DNA of 10,100 bases from Rickettsiales bacterium (GCA_031284025.1 JAITAR010000022.1:1-10100), one strand, 5' to 3'. Counted from the stretch's first letter, positions 1 to 7,069 are shown. Translations and numbers: made by a program. The notes: a model not told the origin generated them from the letters alone.

Positions 1-50
1 TTCGCATGACAGGATCAAAACCTGTTGCCTTACCGCTTGGCTACAACCCA
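1..50 (-). tRNA. tRNA-Gln (anticodon UUG), 3' part cut off by window edge
   Basis: Read on the minus strand, the sequence folds as a tRNA from its 5' end at 50: seven acceptor bases TGGGTTG, then TA, a three-pair D stem (GCC/GGC), and a five-pair anticodon stem ACAGG/CCTGT around the loop TTTTGAT. The anticodon TTG lies at 18-16 and reads CAA glutamine codons. The variable region CATGC follows, and the window ends at the first bases of the T arm, so the T loop, the acceptor 3' strand and any CCA are outside. All visible stems pair fully, so the gene looks intact as far as it can be seen. Confidence 0.9.
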
Positions 51-63
51 TGGAAGCTCACAT

Positions 64-92
64 AGGCTATGATGCTTCTTTGCATAAGTCAA
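64..92 (-). promoter_or_regulatory. Candidate sigma-70-type promoter for tRNA-Gln
   Basis: On the minus strand a -35 box TTGACT (92-87) is followed after 17 bases by TAGCCT (69-64), a weak match to TATAAT. Transcription would begin near 57, a few bases before the mature tRNA end at 50. The -35 box and spacing are good and the -10 box is poor. The tRNA could also be transcribed from further upstream through lpxK. Confidence 0.4.
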
Positions 93-100
93 TTCAGCGG

Positions 101-126
101 GAAACTTATGTTTATAGAAACTTATG
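101..126. repeat. Pair of 10-base direct repeats between tRNA-Gln and lpxK
   Basis: GAAACTTATG occurs at 101-110 and again at 117-126, a perfect copy with a 16-base period. The inverse CATAAGT at 83-89 pairs with ACTTATG at 104-110, giving a possible seven-pair stem with a 14-base loop in transcripts running off the end of lpxK. No T-run follows the stem, so it is not a classical terminator. Its role is unknown. Confidence 0.6.
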
Positions 127-129
127 GCG

Positions 130-1101
130 CTAGCCAAGTAAAAGATTTTTGAGAATATGGACTTTTTCCAGCTGGAGAGAAATTTCTACGACATCGATAT
201 CCTTTTTACCAATATTCATATCATTAATTTTAACCCAGTCTTTTTTTGTGGTAATTAGAGTGTAGCCGAATTTCCTCAGAAATTTTAAATCTTCATAGGT
301 GTATCGGTGATGATCAGCGAAGGCTATGAATTTTACAAAATCTATACCCTGGTCGGTAAGGGTTTTTCTGAATTTTTCCGGATTGGCAATACCGCAAAAA
401 GCAACATAGGGTCCATTAGAATATTTTTCTGCGGGCTCCGATAATTCTATAGTTCCACCTATGTTCATCACAGAATATCTGTCACATAGACTACGAATGC
501 CATAGCTATCCTTGCCAACTATCACCGTCAGATCAATGTGTCTACTAACGGCCCTGGAAAAAGTTTCTCTCAGAGGACCGGCTGGCAATAGAAGTCCATT
601 TCCAAAGCCAAACTCACCATAGATCATTAATATAATTTTGTTCTTTACAAAAGTGGGATTTTGTAGTCCATCATCCAACAGGATATAGTCATATTTATAA
701 TGTTGATTTATGTATTTTAGTCCTCTAACCCTGCTCCTTGACACAAAGGTATCACCGTATTCGCACAGCAGTAGAGCCTCATCACCGACGATGTTGGCGT
801 TTCTATTGTTCGCGGTTAGTTTGCTGACCCCTTTAAAATTTCCACCATAGCCCTTATTCAAAAAACAGTAGGTTCTGCCGCTGTTTCTGAGAATTTTTGC
901 TATCTCTATGGCCATAGGAGTTTTTCCGGCACCGCCAGCCGTTAGATTGCCAATACACAGAAGGGGAATTTGTGATTTGTAGGGCTTTACGTTAATTAGA
1001 CATCTTATTCCGTAGAACAAATAGTACAGCAACGACAGTGGAAACAGTATGATGCTAAAGAGAGAGAGATGTTTGGCTCTCCAAAATTCAGGAATTTTCA
1101 T
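130..1101 (-). CDS. lpxK: Tetraacyldisaccharide 4'-kinase LpxK (lipid A synthesis)
   Basis: LpxK phosphorylates the 4' position of the tetraacyldisaccharide 1-phosphate precursor using ATP, giving lipid IVA on the inner face of the inner membrane. The 323-residue length is normal for the family. An N-terminal hydrophobic segment (about 12-30) is the membrane anchor. The P-loop GNLTAGGAGKTP covers residues 51-62, GDEA 106-109, the Walker-B-like LLDDGLQNP 141-149, LLPAGPLRE 171-179, FADHHRYT 261-268 and TTKKDWVK 284-291, all in family order. The start ATG lies inside the end of the upstream dacA-like gene (14-base overlap), so translation is probably coupled; no strong Shine-Dalgarno sequence is visible. 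The gene implies that the organism makes LPS, which argues against Anaplasmataceae. Assignment is secure. Confidence 0.95.
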   Translation of the reverse strand: MKIPEFWRAKHLSLFSIILFPLSLLYYLFYGIRCLINVKPYKSQIPLLCIGNLTAGGAGKTPMAIEIAKILRNSGRTYCFLNKGYGGNFKGVSKLTANNRNANIVGDEALLLCEYGDTFVSRSRVRGLKYINQHYKYDYILLDDGLQNPTFVKNKIILMIYGEFGFGNGLLLPAGPLRETFSRAVSRHIDLTVIVGKDSYGIRSLCDRYSVMNIGGTIELSEPAEKYSNGPYVAFCGIANPEKFRKTLTDQGIDFVKFIAFADHHRYTYEDLKFLRKFGYTLITTKKDWVKINDMNIGKKDIDVVEISLQLEKVHILKNLLLG

Positions 1102-2239
1102 TCTTACTAAAGTAAAAAATTAGTCTTTCAAAATTATAGAGAAATAGATTTAAAAATTTTCCGAATCTGCCTATATCATGTACGCTATCTACCGCCTGAA
1201 GATCGTACCTGTTTACAGAATTTCCATTGGTTACCACTAGCTGTGCTACCACATCATTTTTTTTAATAGGTTTGAATATGTTTTCGTCATATACAAGACG
1301 AACTTTAACTCTGTCAATTTCCGAATTTTTGGCTACATAGATAATGTCTCTGTTTGTACAAAACTTAACCTTGTACTTTTCGGAAAGAAATACCTTGCTG
1401 CTACCCAATATTTCTCCTTTTTTGAACAGTTCCATATATTTATACTGCTCAAAGCCATAGTCCATAAGAGTTTTAATATCCTCTACTTTGCTTTTTTCAC
1501 TTTCTACGTGAGCTACAACGGCTATCAATCTTTTTCCCTTCTTCACCGTCGAAGCTACCATTGAATACTTTCCACGCTCGGTATTTCCAATTTTTATGCC
1601 ATCGGTACCATCATAGTCGGTCAGCAGAGTATTCTTATTTCTTTGGGTTATATTATTGAACGTAAACGACTGCTGTGAAAAATATTTACTATAGTACTCT
1701 CCGTGATTCTTTATCAGTGATTGTGAAAGAATGGCCAGATCGTAGACAGACATATAGTGAGTCTTCTCATAGAGGCCCGTTGGGTTTTCGTAGTGTGTGT
1801 TCATTAGATTCATATTCTTGGCCGTTTCATTCATCTTTTCGACAAAATTTGCTATAGTTCCACTGCTACCTTCTGCCAAAGTTACCGCCGCATCATTTCC
1901 CGAGACGACTATCATACCACTGAGCAAATCATCGACAGTAATTTTCCATTCAGGTTCTAGGTACATTCTTGTGCCATCTTGTCTCCAGGCTCTTATGCTA
2001 ACTTTAAACTTGTCGTCAATGCTAAATAGCCCTTTCCCTAACATATCAAAAATCACATGGGCCGTCATTATTTTAGTCATAGAATAAGGGGCCACTATAT
2101 CATCCGCTTTTTTTTGGTACAAAATCTCGCCTGTATCGTAGTCCATAAGAATGGCATAGTCGCAATTCACTTCCACAGCCCATGCTCCGCCAGCTGCAAA
2201 CATGATGAAAACAACAGTAAAGTATCTAAATATCCTCAT
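1088..2239 (-). CDS. dacA: D-alanyl-D-alanine carboxypeptidase, penicillin-binding protein 5/6 (DacA) type
   Basis: Enzymes of this family (peptidase S11) remove the terminal D-alanine from peptidoglycan pentapeptides in the periplasm. A signal peptide spans residues 1-21, with likely cleavage after AWA. The serine motif SMTK is at 53-56 (catalytic S53, K56) and the second motif SGN at 113-115. The third motif, normally KTG, reads KIG at 216-218 within the otherwise typical context DGIKIGNT. A C-terminal domain follows (about 270-350), then a hydrophobic, amphipathic end (about 353-378) suited to membrane anchoring. The 383-residue length is normal. It is the first gene of a pair with lpxK and is divergent from yidC. 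The isoleucine could lower or alter activity, but the rest of the protein looks under selection. The symbol is by family and another Dac paralogue is possible. Confidence 0.88.
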   Translation of the reverse strand: MRIFRYFTVVFIMFAAGGAWAVEVNCDYAILMDYDTGEILYQKKADDIVAPYSMTKIMTAHVIFDMLGKGLFSIDDKFKVSIRAWRQDGTRMYLEPEWKITVDDLLSGMIVVSGNDAAVTLAEGSSGTIANFVEKMNETAKNMNLMNTHYENPTGLYEKTHYMSVYDLAILSQSLIKNHGEYYSKYFSQQSFTFNNITQRNKNTLLTDYDGTDGIKIGNTERGKYSMVASTVKKGKRLIAVVAHVESEKSKVEDIKTLMDYGFEQYKYMELFKKGEILGSSKVFLSEKYKVKFCTNRDIIYVAKNSEIDRVKVRLVYDENIFKPIKKNDVVAQLVVTNGNSVNRYDLQAVDSVHDIGRFGKFLNLFLYNFERLIFYFSKNENS

Positions 2240-2304
2240 AGACTGGATTTTTTAGTTTAAGCTTCTAGATTCACTGATATCTAACTATAGAACAATCGTA
2301 ATTC
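2240..2304. promoter_or_regulatory. Divergent promoter region between dacA-like gene and yidC
   Basis: These 65 bases must hold the start signals for both divergent genes unless transcription enters from further off. The overlapping TATAGA (2286-2291, plus strand) and TATAGT (2289-2284, minus strand) are the best -10-like boxes. Neither has a convincing -35 partner. No Shine-Dalgarno sequence is visible before either start codon. Confidence 0.25.
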
Positions 2305-4050
2305 ATGAAAAATATAAATCCAGAAGAAAGTAGAACCAGAAATAGAAGTTTTACTGAGACCCTGATACTCTACGTTGTATTTTTTCTTATGGCCGAATTC
2401 GGTATAGTAAGACCTCTTATGAAAGTGTTAATTGGTAAACAGATGGAAAAAAAAGAAGAAATGGAGGAGCAGCAGAAGGATCGGAAGGTTGTGGCTACCA
2501 ATGGCCCTGGTGAAAATAATAGAACTAATTTCAATGAAAAGTCGGAATATGTTGTTCTTGAAAATGACTATCTCAAATTAACTCTCAGCACACAGGGTCT
2601 TCTACTCAATAATCTAGTTCTCAAAAAATACACAGATGCTGGAGAAAACGTTAGACTTCTTACCCCAGAAAAATCCATTAGCATTGGTTGGCTTTCAAAT
2701 GATGAAAATATAAAAATTCCTGGAGAAAATACTCTATGGACCGTGGAAAATAACTCAGTGACAACAGGAGACAATGTTACCAAAGTTACACTATTTCATA
2801 ATAGTGACATGTCTGTTAAATTTAGGATAGTTTTAACTCTGGATGAAAAATATCTGCTAAACGTTGAACAGACCGTTGAAAACAATTCGGCTAGTAAAAT
2901 TCTACTAAAACCACTTTTGCTGATCAAAAAAAATAGCGAAGAGATTAAAAATAGAAACGATCTGTTCAGTTTCAATGGTGCTCTTGGTGTTTTTGATGAT
3001 AAAATCCACGAGATAAAAACAAAGAAAATAAGGAATAGCAGCAAAGAATTTTTTAAACCAACCTGGGCTGGTATAACTGATAAATATGGGTTAGTAGCGG
3101 CCATAGGAAAAAATCCGGAGGAAGAAAAGGTAAATTTCACAGGCGAAGGGAAAACGCTAGAAGTTAGCTACACAACAAAAAAGGATTTGGAAATTTTGGG
3201 AAATTCTACCACTAGCATAGACAGCAAGTTTTTTATGGGAGCAAAAGATTTGGAAATTCTCAAAGAATATTCAAAAAATGAGAGAATTAAGCTGTTAGAT
3301 AGAAGCATAGATTTTGGAATATTTTATTTTTTAGCAAAACCTATGAATGATCTGCTGAATTTTCTGTATAAAATTACGAAAAATTTTGGTTTGGCTATAA
3401 TTCTACTGACGGTGACAGTTAAGATTATTATGTATCCAACAGTCAAAAAATCCTTTGTGACAATGGCTCTGATGAAAGAGATCCAGCCAAAAATAAAAAC
3501 ACTACAGAACAGCTACGGCAGTGACAGCACAAAATTTCGCGAAGAATTAGTTAAATTGTACAAAAAATACGATCTTAATCCCCTTGCCTCCATATTTCCG
3601 GTATTTGTACAGATTCCGATTTTTTTCTCGCTCTATAAAGTAATATCTGTTAGTCTAAATATGCGTCAAGCCCCGTTCTTTTGGTTTATTAGAGATCTTT
3701 CGGCTGCCGATCCAAGTAACATATTGAACCTCTTTGGTCTATTGCCACGGACTATAACTTTCAAAATTGGTCTACTCCCGTGCCTAATGGCGCTAACCAT
3801 GTATCTGCAGCAAAAACTGTCCAGCAGTATGGATGTGGCAGAGAAATCTGGTGGCAAAAACAAAGTCAGTGACACTGTGGCAACAAGTTCGGAGGTAACA
3901 AAATTTATGCCACTGATCTTTCTTTTCATGTTCGCATCCTTTCCTAGTGGTTTACTTCTCTATTGGATATTTAACAATATAATAACAATTGTCCAACAAT
4001 ACTACGTGGTGAACATATATATCAAAAGACATATAAAGTTTCGTGGGTAG
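2305..4050 (+). CDS. yidC: Membrane protein insertase YidC
   Basis: YidC inserts and folds inner-membrane proteins, alone or with SecYEG. The 581-residue protein has the Gram-negative layout: an N-terminal membrane helix (about 17-36), a charged linker (about 45-75), the large periplasmic beta domain (about 80-325), and the conserved five-helix insertase core from about 338. Core landmarks are AKPMNDLLNFLY (344-355), the groove helix LLTVTVKIIMYP (367-378) with K373 where E. coli has the functional arginine, NPLASIFPVFVQIPIFFSLY (425-444), RQAPFFWFIRDLS (454-466) and FPSGLLLYWIFNNIITIVQQ (546-565). Lysine at the groove position fits alphaproteobacterial YidC. The loop of about 506-532 (Ser/Lys-rich) appears longer than usual. 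The gene ends four bases from the tsaE stop in tail-to-tail arrangement, without a visible terminator hairpin. Confidence 0.96.
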   Translation: MKNINPEESRTRNRSFTETLILYVVFFLMAEFGIVRPLMKVLIGKQMEKKEEMEEQQKDRKVVATNGPGENNRTNFNEKSEYVVLENDYLKLTLSTQGLLLNNLVLKKYTDAGENVRLLTPEKSISIGWLSNDENIKIPGENTLWTVENNSVTTGDNVTKVTLFHNSDMSVKFRIVLTLDEKYLLNVEQTVENNSASKILLKPLLLIKKNSEEIKNRNDLFSFNGALGVFDDKIHEIKTKKIRNSSKEFFKPTWAGITDKYGLVAAIGKNPEEEKVNFTGEGKTLEVSYTTKKDLEILGNSTTSIDSKFFMGAKDLEILKEYSKNERIKLLDRSIDFGIFYFLAKPMNDLLNFLYKITKNFGLAIILLTVTVKIIMYPTVKKSFVTMALMKEIQPKIKTLQNSYGSDSTKFREELVKLYKKYDLNPLASIFPVFVQIPIFFSLYKVISVSLNMRQAPFFWFIRDLSAADPSNILNLFGLLPRTITFKIGLLPCLMALTMYLQQKLSSSMDVAEKSGGKNKVSDTVATSSEVTKFMPLIFLFMFASFPSGLLLYWIFNNIITIVQQYYVVNIYIKRHIKFRG

Positions 4051-4054
4051 AGTT

Positions 4055-4480
4055 CTATGAATTTTTTACAGTAAATTCTCTCGAATTGCCGAGGATGCGT
4101 ATTTCTATTGATTTTAGGCGATCCTTTGGAGCTATCCTATAGATCAGTGCAGGCCATTCTATCAAAGATACATTTTGAAAAATACCATCAATATCTAGTT
4201 CGTACAGCTCTTCAACCCTCTTAAGCCTGTACAAATCCAGATGATATATTGTGAAATCCGCGCTATCATACATTTTAACTAGATTAAACGTAGGACTGAT
4301 TACATTCACCTCTGTCTTTCCCTGGCAGCGGAAAAAATAGTTTATGAAGGAACGGGCAAAAAATGTTTTCCCACTGCCCAGATCACCGGAGAGAGCTAAT
4401 ATATCACCTCTCGTAGTACGCCGAGCAAAATCTTCGGCTATCTTTACGGTGTCTAGCTCGGAGTTCGATATATATTGCAT
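4055..4480 (-). CDS. tsaE: tRNA t6A37 threonylcarbamoyltransferase complex ATPase TsaE
   Basis: TsaE is the small ATPase that works with TsaB and TsaD to place threonylcarbamoyl on A37 of tRNAs reading ANN codons, in the cytoplasm. The 141-residue length is slightly short of typical. The Walker A motif GDLGSGKT is at residues 32-39, SPTF at 62-65, YHLDLYRL at 79-86, ELYELDID at 91-98 and the Walker-B-region LIEWP at 106-110, all in the family order. The chosen ATG is the only sensible start: an in-frame TAG lies 12 bases upstream (4492-4490) and the family N-terminus begins here. No Shine-Dalgarno sequence is visible, which suggests coupling to upstream translation. It is the last gene of the psd-pssA series and converges on yidC. 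Confidence 0.95.
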   Translation of the reverse strand: MQYISNSELDTVKIAEDFARRTTRGDILALSGDLGSGKTFFARSFINYFFRCQGKTEVNVISPTFNLVKMYDSADFTIYHLDLYRLKRVEELYELDIDGIFQNVSLIEWPALIYRIAPKDRLKSIEIRILGNSREFTVKNS

Positions 4481-4489
4481 AGCATAAAA

Positions 4490-4591
4490 CTAACATAAAG
4501 TTAGAAAAACACAAAGCCCTAGCTCCGGTACACCGGAAACTAATCTTTGCCAGATACTTCCGAAAGTCGTAGAACTGCCGCTATTTCTCAT
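4490..4591 (-). other. Small ORF (33 codons) starting in the pssA stop codon
   Basis: An ATG at 4591-4589 overlaps the pssA TGA as ATGA, a typical coupling arrangement, and the frame runs 33 codons to a TAG nine bases before the tsaE start. The product starts MRNSGSSTTFG and ends in the mildly hydrophobic GLCVFLTLC. The frame is the same as that of tsaE, so the two are separated only by this TAG and three codons. A small hairpin (CTAAC/GTTAG, 4490-4504) covers the stop, and a palindrome TCCGGTACACCGGA lies at 4524-4537. There is no Shine-Dalgarno sequence and no recognised family. It may be a real small peptide, a decayed 5' extension or chance. Confidence 0.25.
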
Positions 4592-5352
4592 CTAGTCAGA
4601 GAATCTCTGTAAAATTTGTAGTAAAAACCCCAACTGATAAATATGGTTATGATGTACAAAACACATATGAGTGTAGCTGTAATCCATGTTTTAACTACAA
4701 GTCCGAATAAAAAAATCCACACACCAAGTGACGACAGGCGTCCTAGAATTGGGCCAAAATCAACCTTTTTAAAACAAGGAGTTGGTATCTTACTTCCTGC
4801 CATAATAGCCACCAAAATAGTGTTAGCCATAACAGCTCCATAGTCTATATTCAGATTTTGATATTCAAATGACAAAACCATTGGCAACAAAACCAGAGAA
4901 GCAGCCATAGGTGCCGGAACTCCTTTGAAAAAATACCTATTCAGAGGCTGGCCATTGTCATCATTTACCAGCGAAACGTTAAATCTGGCCAACCTGATGG
5001 ACATACATACCGCCAGCAGCAGCACCGCCATCCACGCCACAGGCGTAGTAAAGCCATTTTCTCTTAGCATCCAGAGATAGATTACAAACCCTGGCGCTAT
5101 GCCAAAGTCAAAAAAATCGGCTAGAGAATCCATCTGCGCTCCAAAGTCACTGGAAACATCCAATTTTCTGGCAATACCACCATCAATCTTATCTAAGAGA
5201 CAAGAAACTATTATGCATAGCACTGCATTTCTGTAGTCATCAAACATAGCTAGTCTCACGGCCGTCAAACCCATGCACAGCGCAAACATCGTAATAATAT
5301 TAGGTATAGCCTTGACAATTTTAATTCCTATCGTATTTCCTTTTGTCTTCAT
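4588..5352 (-). CDS. pssA: CDP-diacylglycerol--serine O-phosphatidyltransferase (phosphatidylserine synthase)
   Basis: PssA joins CDP-diacylglycerol and L-serine to give phosphatidylserine and CMP in the inner membrane. Its product is the substrate of the neighbouring Psd. The complete CDP-alcohol phosphatidyltransferase motif is present: D54, D57-G58, A61-R62, then eight residues to G71, D75 and D79, with the exact family spacing. The rest is hydrophobic and forms several membrane helices, including a pair near 206-248. The length of 254 residues is normal for the integral-membrane (type II) form. The start is fixed by AAGGAG at 5363-5358, five bases upstream of ATG. The gene follows psd after 57 bases and leads to tsaE, so the three are probably co-transcribed. 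Confidence 0.95.
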   Translation of the reverse strand: MKTKGNTIGIKIVKAIPNIITMFALCMGLTAVRLAMFDDYRNAVLCIIVSCLLDKIDGGIARKLDVSSDFGAQMDSLADFFDFGIAPGFVIYLWMLRENGFTTPVAWMAVLLLAVCMSIRLARFNVSLVNDDNGQPLNRYFFKGVPAPMAASLVLLPMVLSFEYQNLNIDYGAVMANTILVAIMAGSKIPTPCFKKVDFGPILGRLSSLGVWIFLFGLVVKTWITATLICVLYIITIFISWGFYYKFYRDSLTR

Positions 5353-5409
5353 AAATACTCCTTAAGCTTTAATAACTATTCAGAAGATGTTCCTCGATCT
5401 TTTAAATCA

Positions 5410-6081
5410 CTATATTCTGGCAATTACACTTTCGCCTGCAATCATAGTTTGTCCAACCTTTACACAGACCTTAATTTCCTTTGGCAAATATAAATCGACT
5501 CTACTGCCAAATCTTATGATACCATATCTATCGCCCCGAGTAACCTCCTGACCTACCGTCAGATTACAAACTATGCGTCTTGCAATCAATCCTGCTATCT
5601 GTACAAACGGTATTCTGAGTCCTTCCTTTGTTTCCAGCACACAGCACTGTCTCTCGTTATCCTTACTATTCTTATCCGAATAGATATTCAAAAAAGCCCC
5701 ATCCCTATACAAAAGCTTCACTATTTTGCCTCCAAAGGGAACTCTCTGCACATGTACATTAAATATACTCAAGAATATGCTAATTCTCGTCCATTCACCA
5801 CTGGACCCCAATTCTAACTCCTCCGGAGGATTGGCAATTTCTATCTTATCAACTCTTCCGTCGGCTGGAGCTAAAATCACTTCTGGATCATCGGGTGTTA
5901 CCCTATCAGGGTCACGAAAAAAATACAAACACAGGACCACCACGGCCACCGCCGGGAAGCATATCCTGGGGAAGATGACCGACAACAGACTGACGATAAT
6001 TGTTAACATAGTCACCATCCCATAGCCCTCTCTGTGGATGGGAACCATCATGGTCTTTAGCATATCTCCGATGGGACACAT
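5410..6081 (-). CDS. psd: Phosphatidylserine decarboxylase proenzyme, short (PSD-A type)
   Basis: Psd decarboxylates phosphatidylserine to phosphatidylethanolamine at the inner membrane, using a pyruvoyl group made by self-cleavage. The 223-residue length and single short architecture match the alphaproteobacterial PSD-A form rather than the longer E. coli enzyme. Two hydrophobic segments (about 22-38 and 41-56) are followed by YFFRDPDR (53-60), APADGRV with catalytic-type D74 (71-77), FNVHVQR with H110 (107-113), QIAGLIARRI (161-170) and RFGSRVDLYLP (190-200). Cleavage is expected between G192 and S193, leaving a 31-residue pyruvoyl chain. AGAGG-like pairing (AGAGG at 6093-6089, seven bases before ATG) supports this start; ATG codons at residues 7, 11 and 12 are alternatives. 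It heads the psd-pssA series. Confidence 0.95.
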   Translation of the reverse strand: MCPIGDMLKTMMVPIHREGYGMVTMLTIIVSLLSVIFPRICFPAVAVVVLCLYFFRDPDRVTPDDPEVILAPADGRVDKIEIANPPEELELGSSGEWTRISIFLSIFNVHVQRVPFGGKIVKLLYRDGAFLNIYSDKNSKDNERQCCVLETKEGLRIPFVQIAGLIARRIVCNLTVGQEVTRGDRYGIIRFGSRVDLYLPKEIKVCVKVGQTMIAGESVIARI

Positions 6082-6091
6082 AGTCTAACCT

Positions 6092-6205
6092 CTAATAGAA
6101 AAACGTAATTGCTGCATCTAATGGTAGATGAAAATATTTTAAAATCAACACGACAGTGATGTTTGAAAGAGCAATACATGAAATTTCTAGAATATGTTTT
6201 TCCAT
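6092..6205 (-). other. Small ORF (37 codons) directly upstream of psd
   Basis: A minus-strand ATG at 6205 opens 37 codons ending in TAG at 6094-6092, ten bases before the psd start. The product begins MEKHILEISC, carries a hydrophobic core (IALSNITVVLILKYF) that could be one membrane segment, and ends AITFFY. A GCAGGGT stretch lies upstream as a weak ribosome site. The position would suit a small membrane protein or a translational leader for psd. Against this, a plausible psd promoter lies inside the ORF, no family is recognised, and an AT-rich spacer of this size often opens by chance. Confidence 0.28.
6121..6148 (-). promoter_or_regulatory. Candidate promoter for psd-pssA-tsaE
   Basis: On the minus strand TTGATT (6148-6143) is followed after 16 bases by TACCAT (6126-6121), four of six matches to TATAAT. 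Transcription would start near 6114, about 33 bases before the psd ATG, leaving room for the AGAGG ribosome site. It lies inside the 37-codon ORF, so the two interpretations compete. Confidence 0.35.
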
Positions 6206-6241
6206 GATAGACCCTGCAAATACACTAGCTTTTTATTTTTT

Positions 6242-6270
6242 TTGAAGTAAAATGAGCTCATCTGTATATA
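6242..6270 (+). promoter_or_regulatory. Candidate promoter with a palindrome in its spacer, for the 6279 gene
   Basis: TTGAAG (6242-6247) and TATATA (6265-6270) are 17 bases apart, and the second is preceded by a TG. Transcription would begin at about 6276-6278, almost on the ATG at 6279, so the mRNA would be leaderless or nearly so. Consistent with this, no usable Shine-Dalgarno sequence is present: the AGGGA touches the start codon. The spacer contains the perfect 10-base palindrome ATGAGCTCAT (6252-6261), which could be a repressor site. An alternative -10, TATAAG at 6267-6272, gives the same conclusion. Confidence 0.4.
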
Positions 6271-6278
6271 AGTAGGGA

Positions 6279-7031
6279 ATGAAAAAGTTTAATTATATAT
6301 TTCTTTTTGGTTTACTGCTAGCGGCGGTCTGCAATATTGTCCCTGCAGTACCAGCAATGGCTTCGAATAACACATCGAACAACTTTCATCTTAGAAATGA
6401 AGAGTCTCCCGTAATAGGAGCACCGGAAGAAATAATGGAACTTGTGTCATCATTGTTTCCTGATATTTTCAGTGGAATTTCTCTTGAAAGAAGACCAAGA
6501 AGAGAATCCTCTAATAGAAATGAAGGATTTACTGTAATAATAGTACCTCTTGCGGGAAGAGTGCTAGAACTTGTGTCATCATCGTTTCCTGATCTTTTAG
6601 ATGAAAATTTTCATAGAATAGAAACAGAATCAGAAGCCGAAGATGATAGTGGGACGGAGTCCGACACAGATGTTAGAACAGATATGAATACAAATACCGG
6701 CATAAATGGTGATGTGATAAACAGTCTGAGAACAGCAGCTGGGCATAGAAATAGTATTAGTTCTCCTCCCATAGGTGATGACTATGAAAGTAATAACTCG
6801 AACAGCAGCGAAGATGAAGAAAGTGACGAAATCCCCGATTTAGAGGACGGAAGAAATATAACCATCGACAGCTATATGGCCAGTGATGAGGAAACAGACG
6901 GAAACAGTAAAAAAATCGTAAAAAATAAAAGTACTGCAAAAAATATATCGAAGGATAAAACAAAGAAAAATAAAAGAATCGCAAAAAAGAAGAATGCTGA
7001 AAAAACTGTAAAAAGGACTAAAATCAAGTAA
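6279..7031 (+). CDS. Exported protein of unknown function with internal repeats, acidic middle and lysine-rich tail
   Basis: No family is recognised. The 250-residue product has a clear signal peptide (residues 1-28, MKKF start, hydrophobic core, cleavage after AMA). Residues about 39-66 and 80-109 are two copies of a unit sharing RNE, VI and the core ELVSS-x-FPD, and NFH at 35-37 and 110-112 marks a further partial copy. Residues about 114-195 are acidic and rich in Ser and Asn (stretches such as SSEDEESDE, 176-184). Residues 210-250 are very rich in lysine with KKNKRIAKKK at 229-238. Most of the protein is probably disordered. The start is fixed by an in-frame TAG two codons upstream and by the signal peptide. 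The gene stands alone on its strand, divergent from psd and convergent with the lipoprotein operon. Secretion and charge pattern allow an effector or surface role, which is inference only. Confidence 0.8.
   Translation: MKKFNYIFLFGLLLAAVCNIVPAVPAMASNNTSNNFHLRNEESPVIGAPEEIMELVSSLFPDIFSGISLERRPRRESSNRNEGFTVIIVPLAGRVLELVSSSFPDLLDENFHRIETESEAEDDSGTESDTDVRTDMNTNTGINGDVINSLRTAAGHRNSISSPPIGDDYESNNSNSSEDEESDEIPDLEDGRNITIDSYMASDEETDGNSKKIVKNKSTAKNISKDKTKKNKRIAKKKNAEKTVKRTKIK
6392..6604 (+). repeat. Direct duplication inside the exported-protein gene
   Basis: Unit 1 (about 6392-6475) and unit 2 (about 6515-6604) share TAGAAATGAAG at their starts (6392 and 6515), GTAATA (6411 and 6534) and a 27-base block with one mismatch beginning GAACTTGTGTCATCAT (6438-6464 and 6567-6593). 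The indels between units keep the reading frame. DNA identity of the core is higher than the coding constraint requires, so the duplication is recent or conserved by gene conversion. Confidence 0.8.
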
Positions 7032-7069
7032 TTTGAATTTTCTATTCGGGGCATTCAACCTATTCTAGG

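Noticed and set aside
2796..3140. Minus-strand frames inside yidC (2568-2783, 2796-3140, 3666-3929)
   Set aside because: They lie wholly within a clearly recognised gene and have no family features.
4524..4537. Palindrome TCCGGTACACCGGA as a terminator after pssA
   Set aside because: No T-run follows on the minus strand and tsaE, which needs readthrough, lies downstream.
6757..7058. Minus-strand frames rich in Phe and Tyr opposite the exported-protein gene
   Set aside because: They are the antisense of the lysine-rich tail, where AAA/AAG codons give TTT/CTT, and have no ribosome site.
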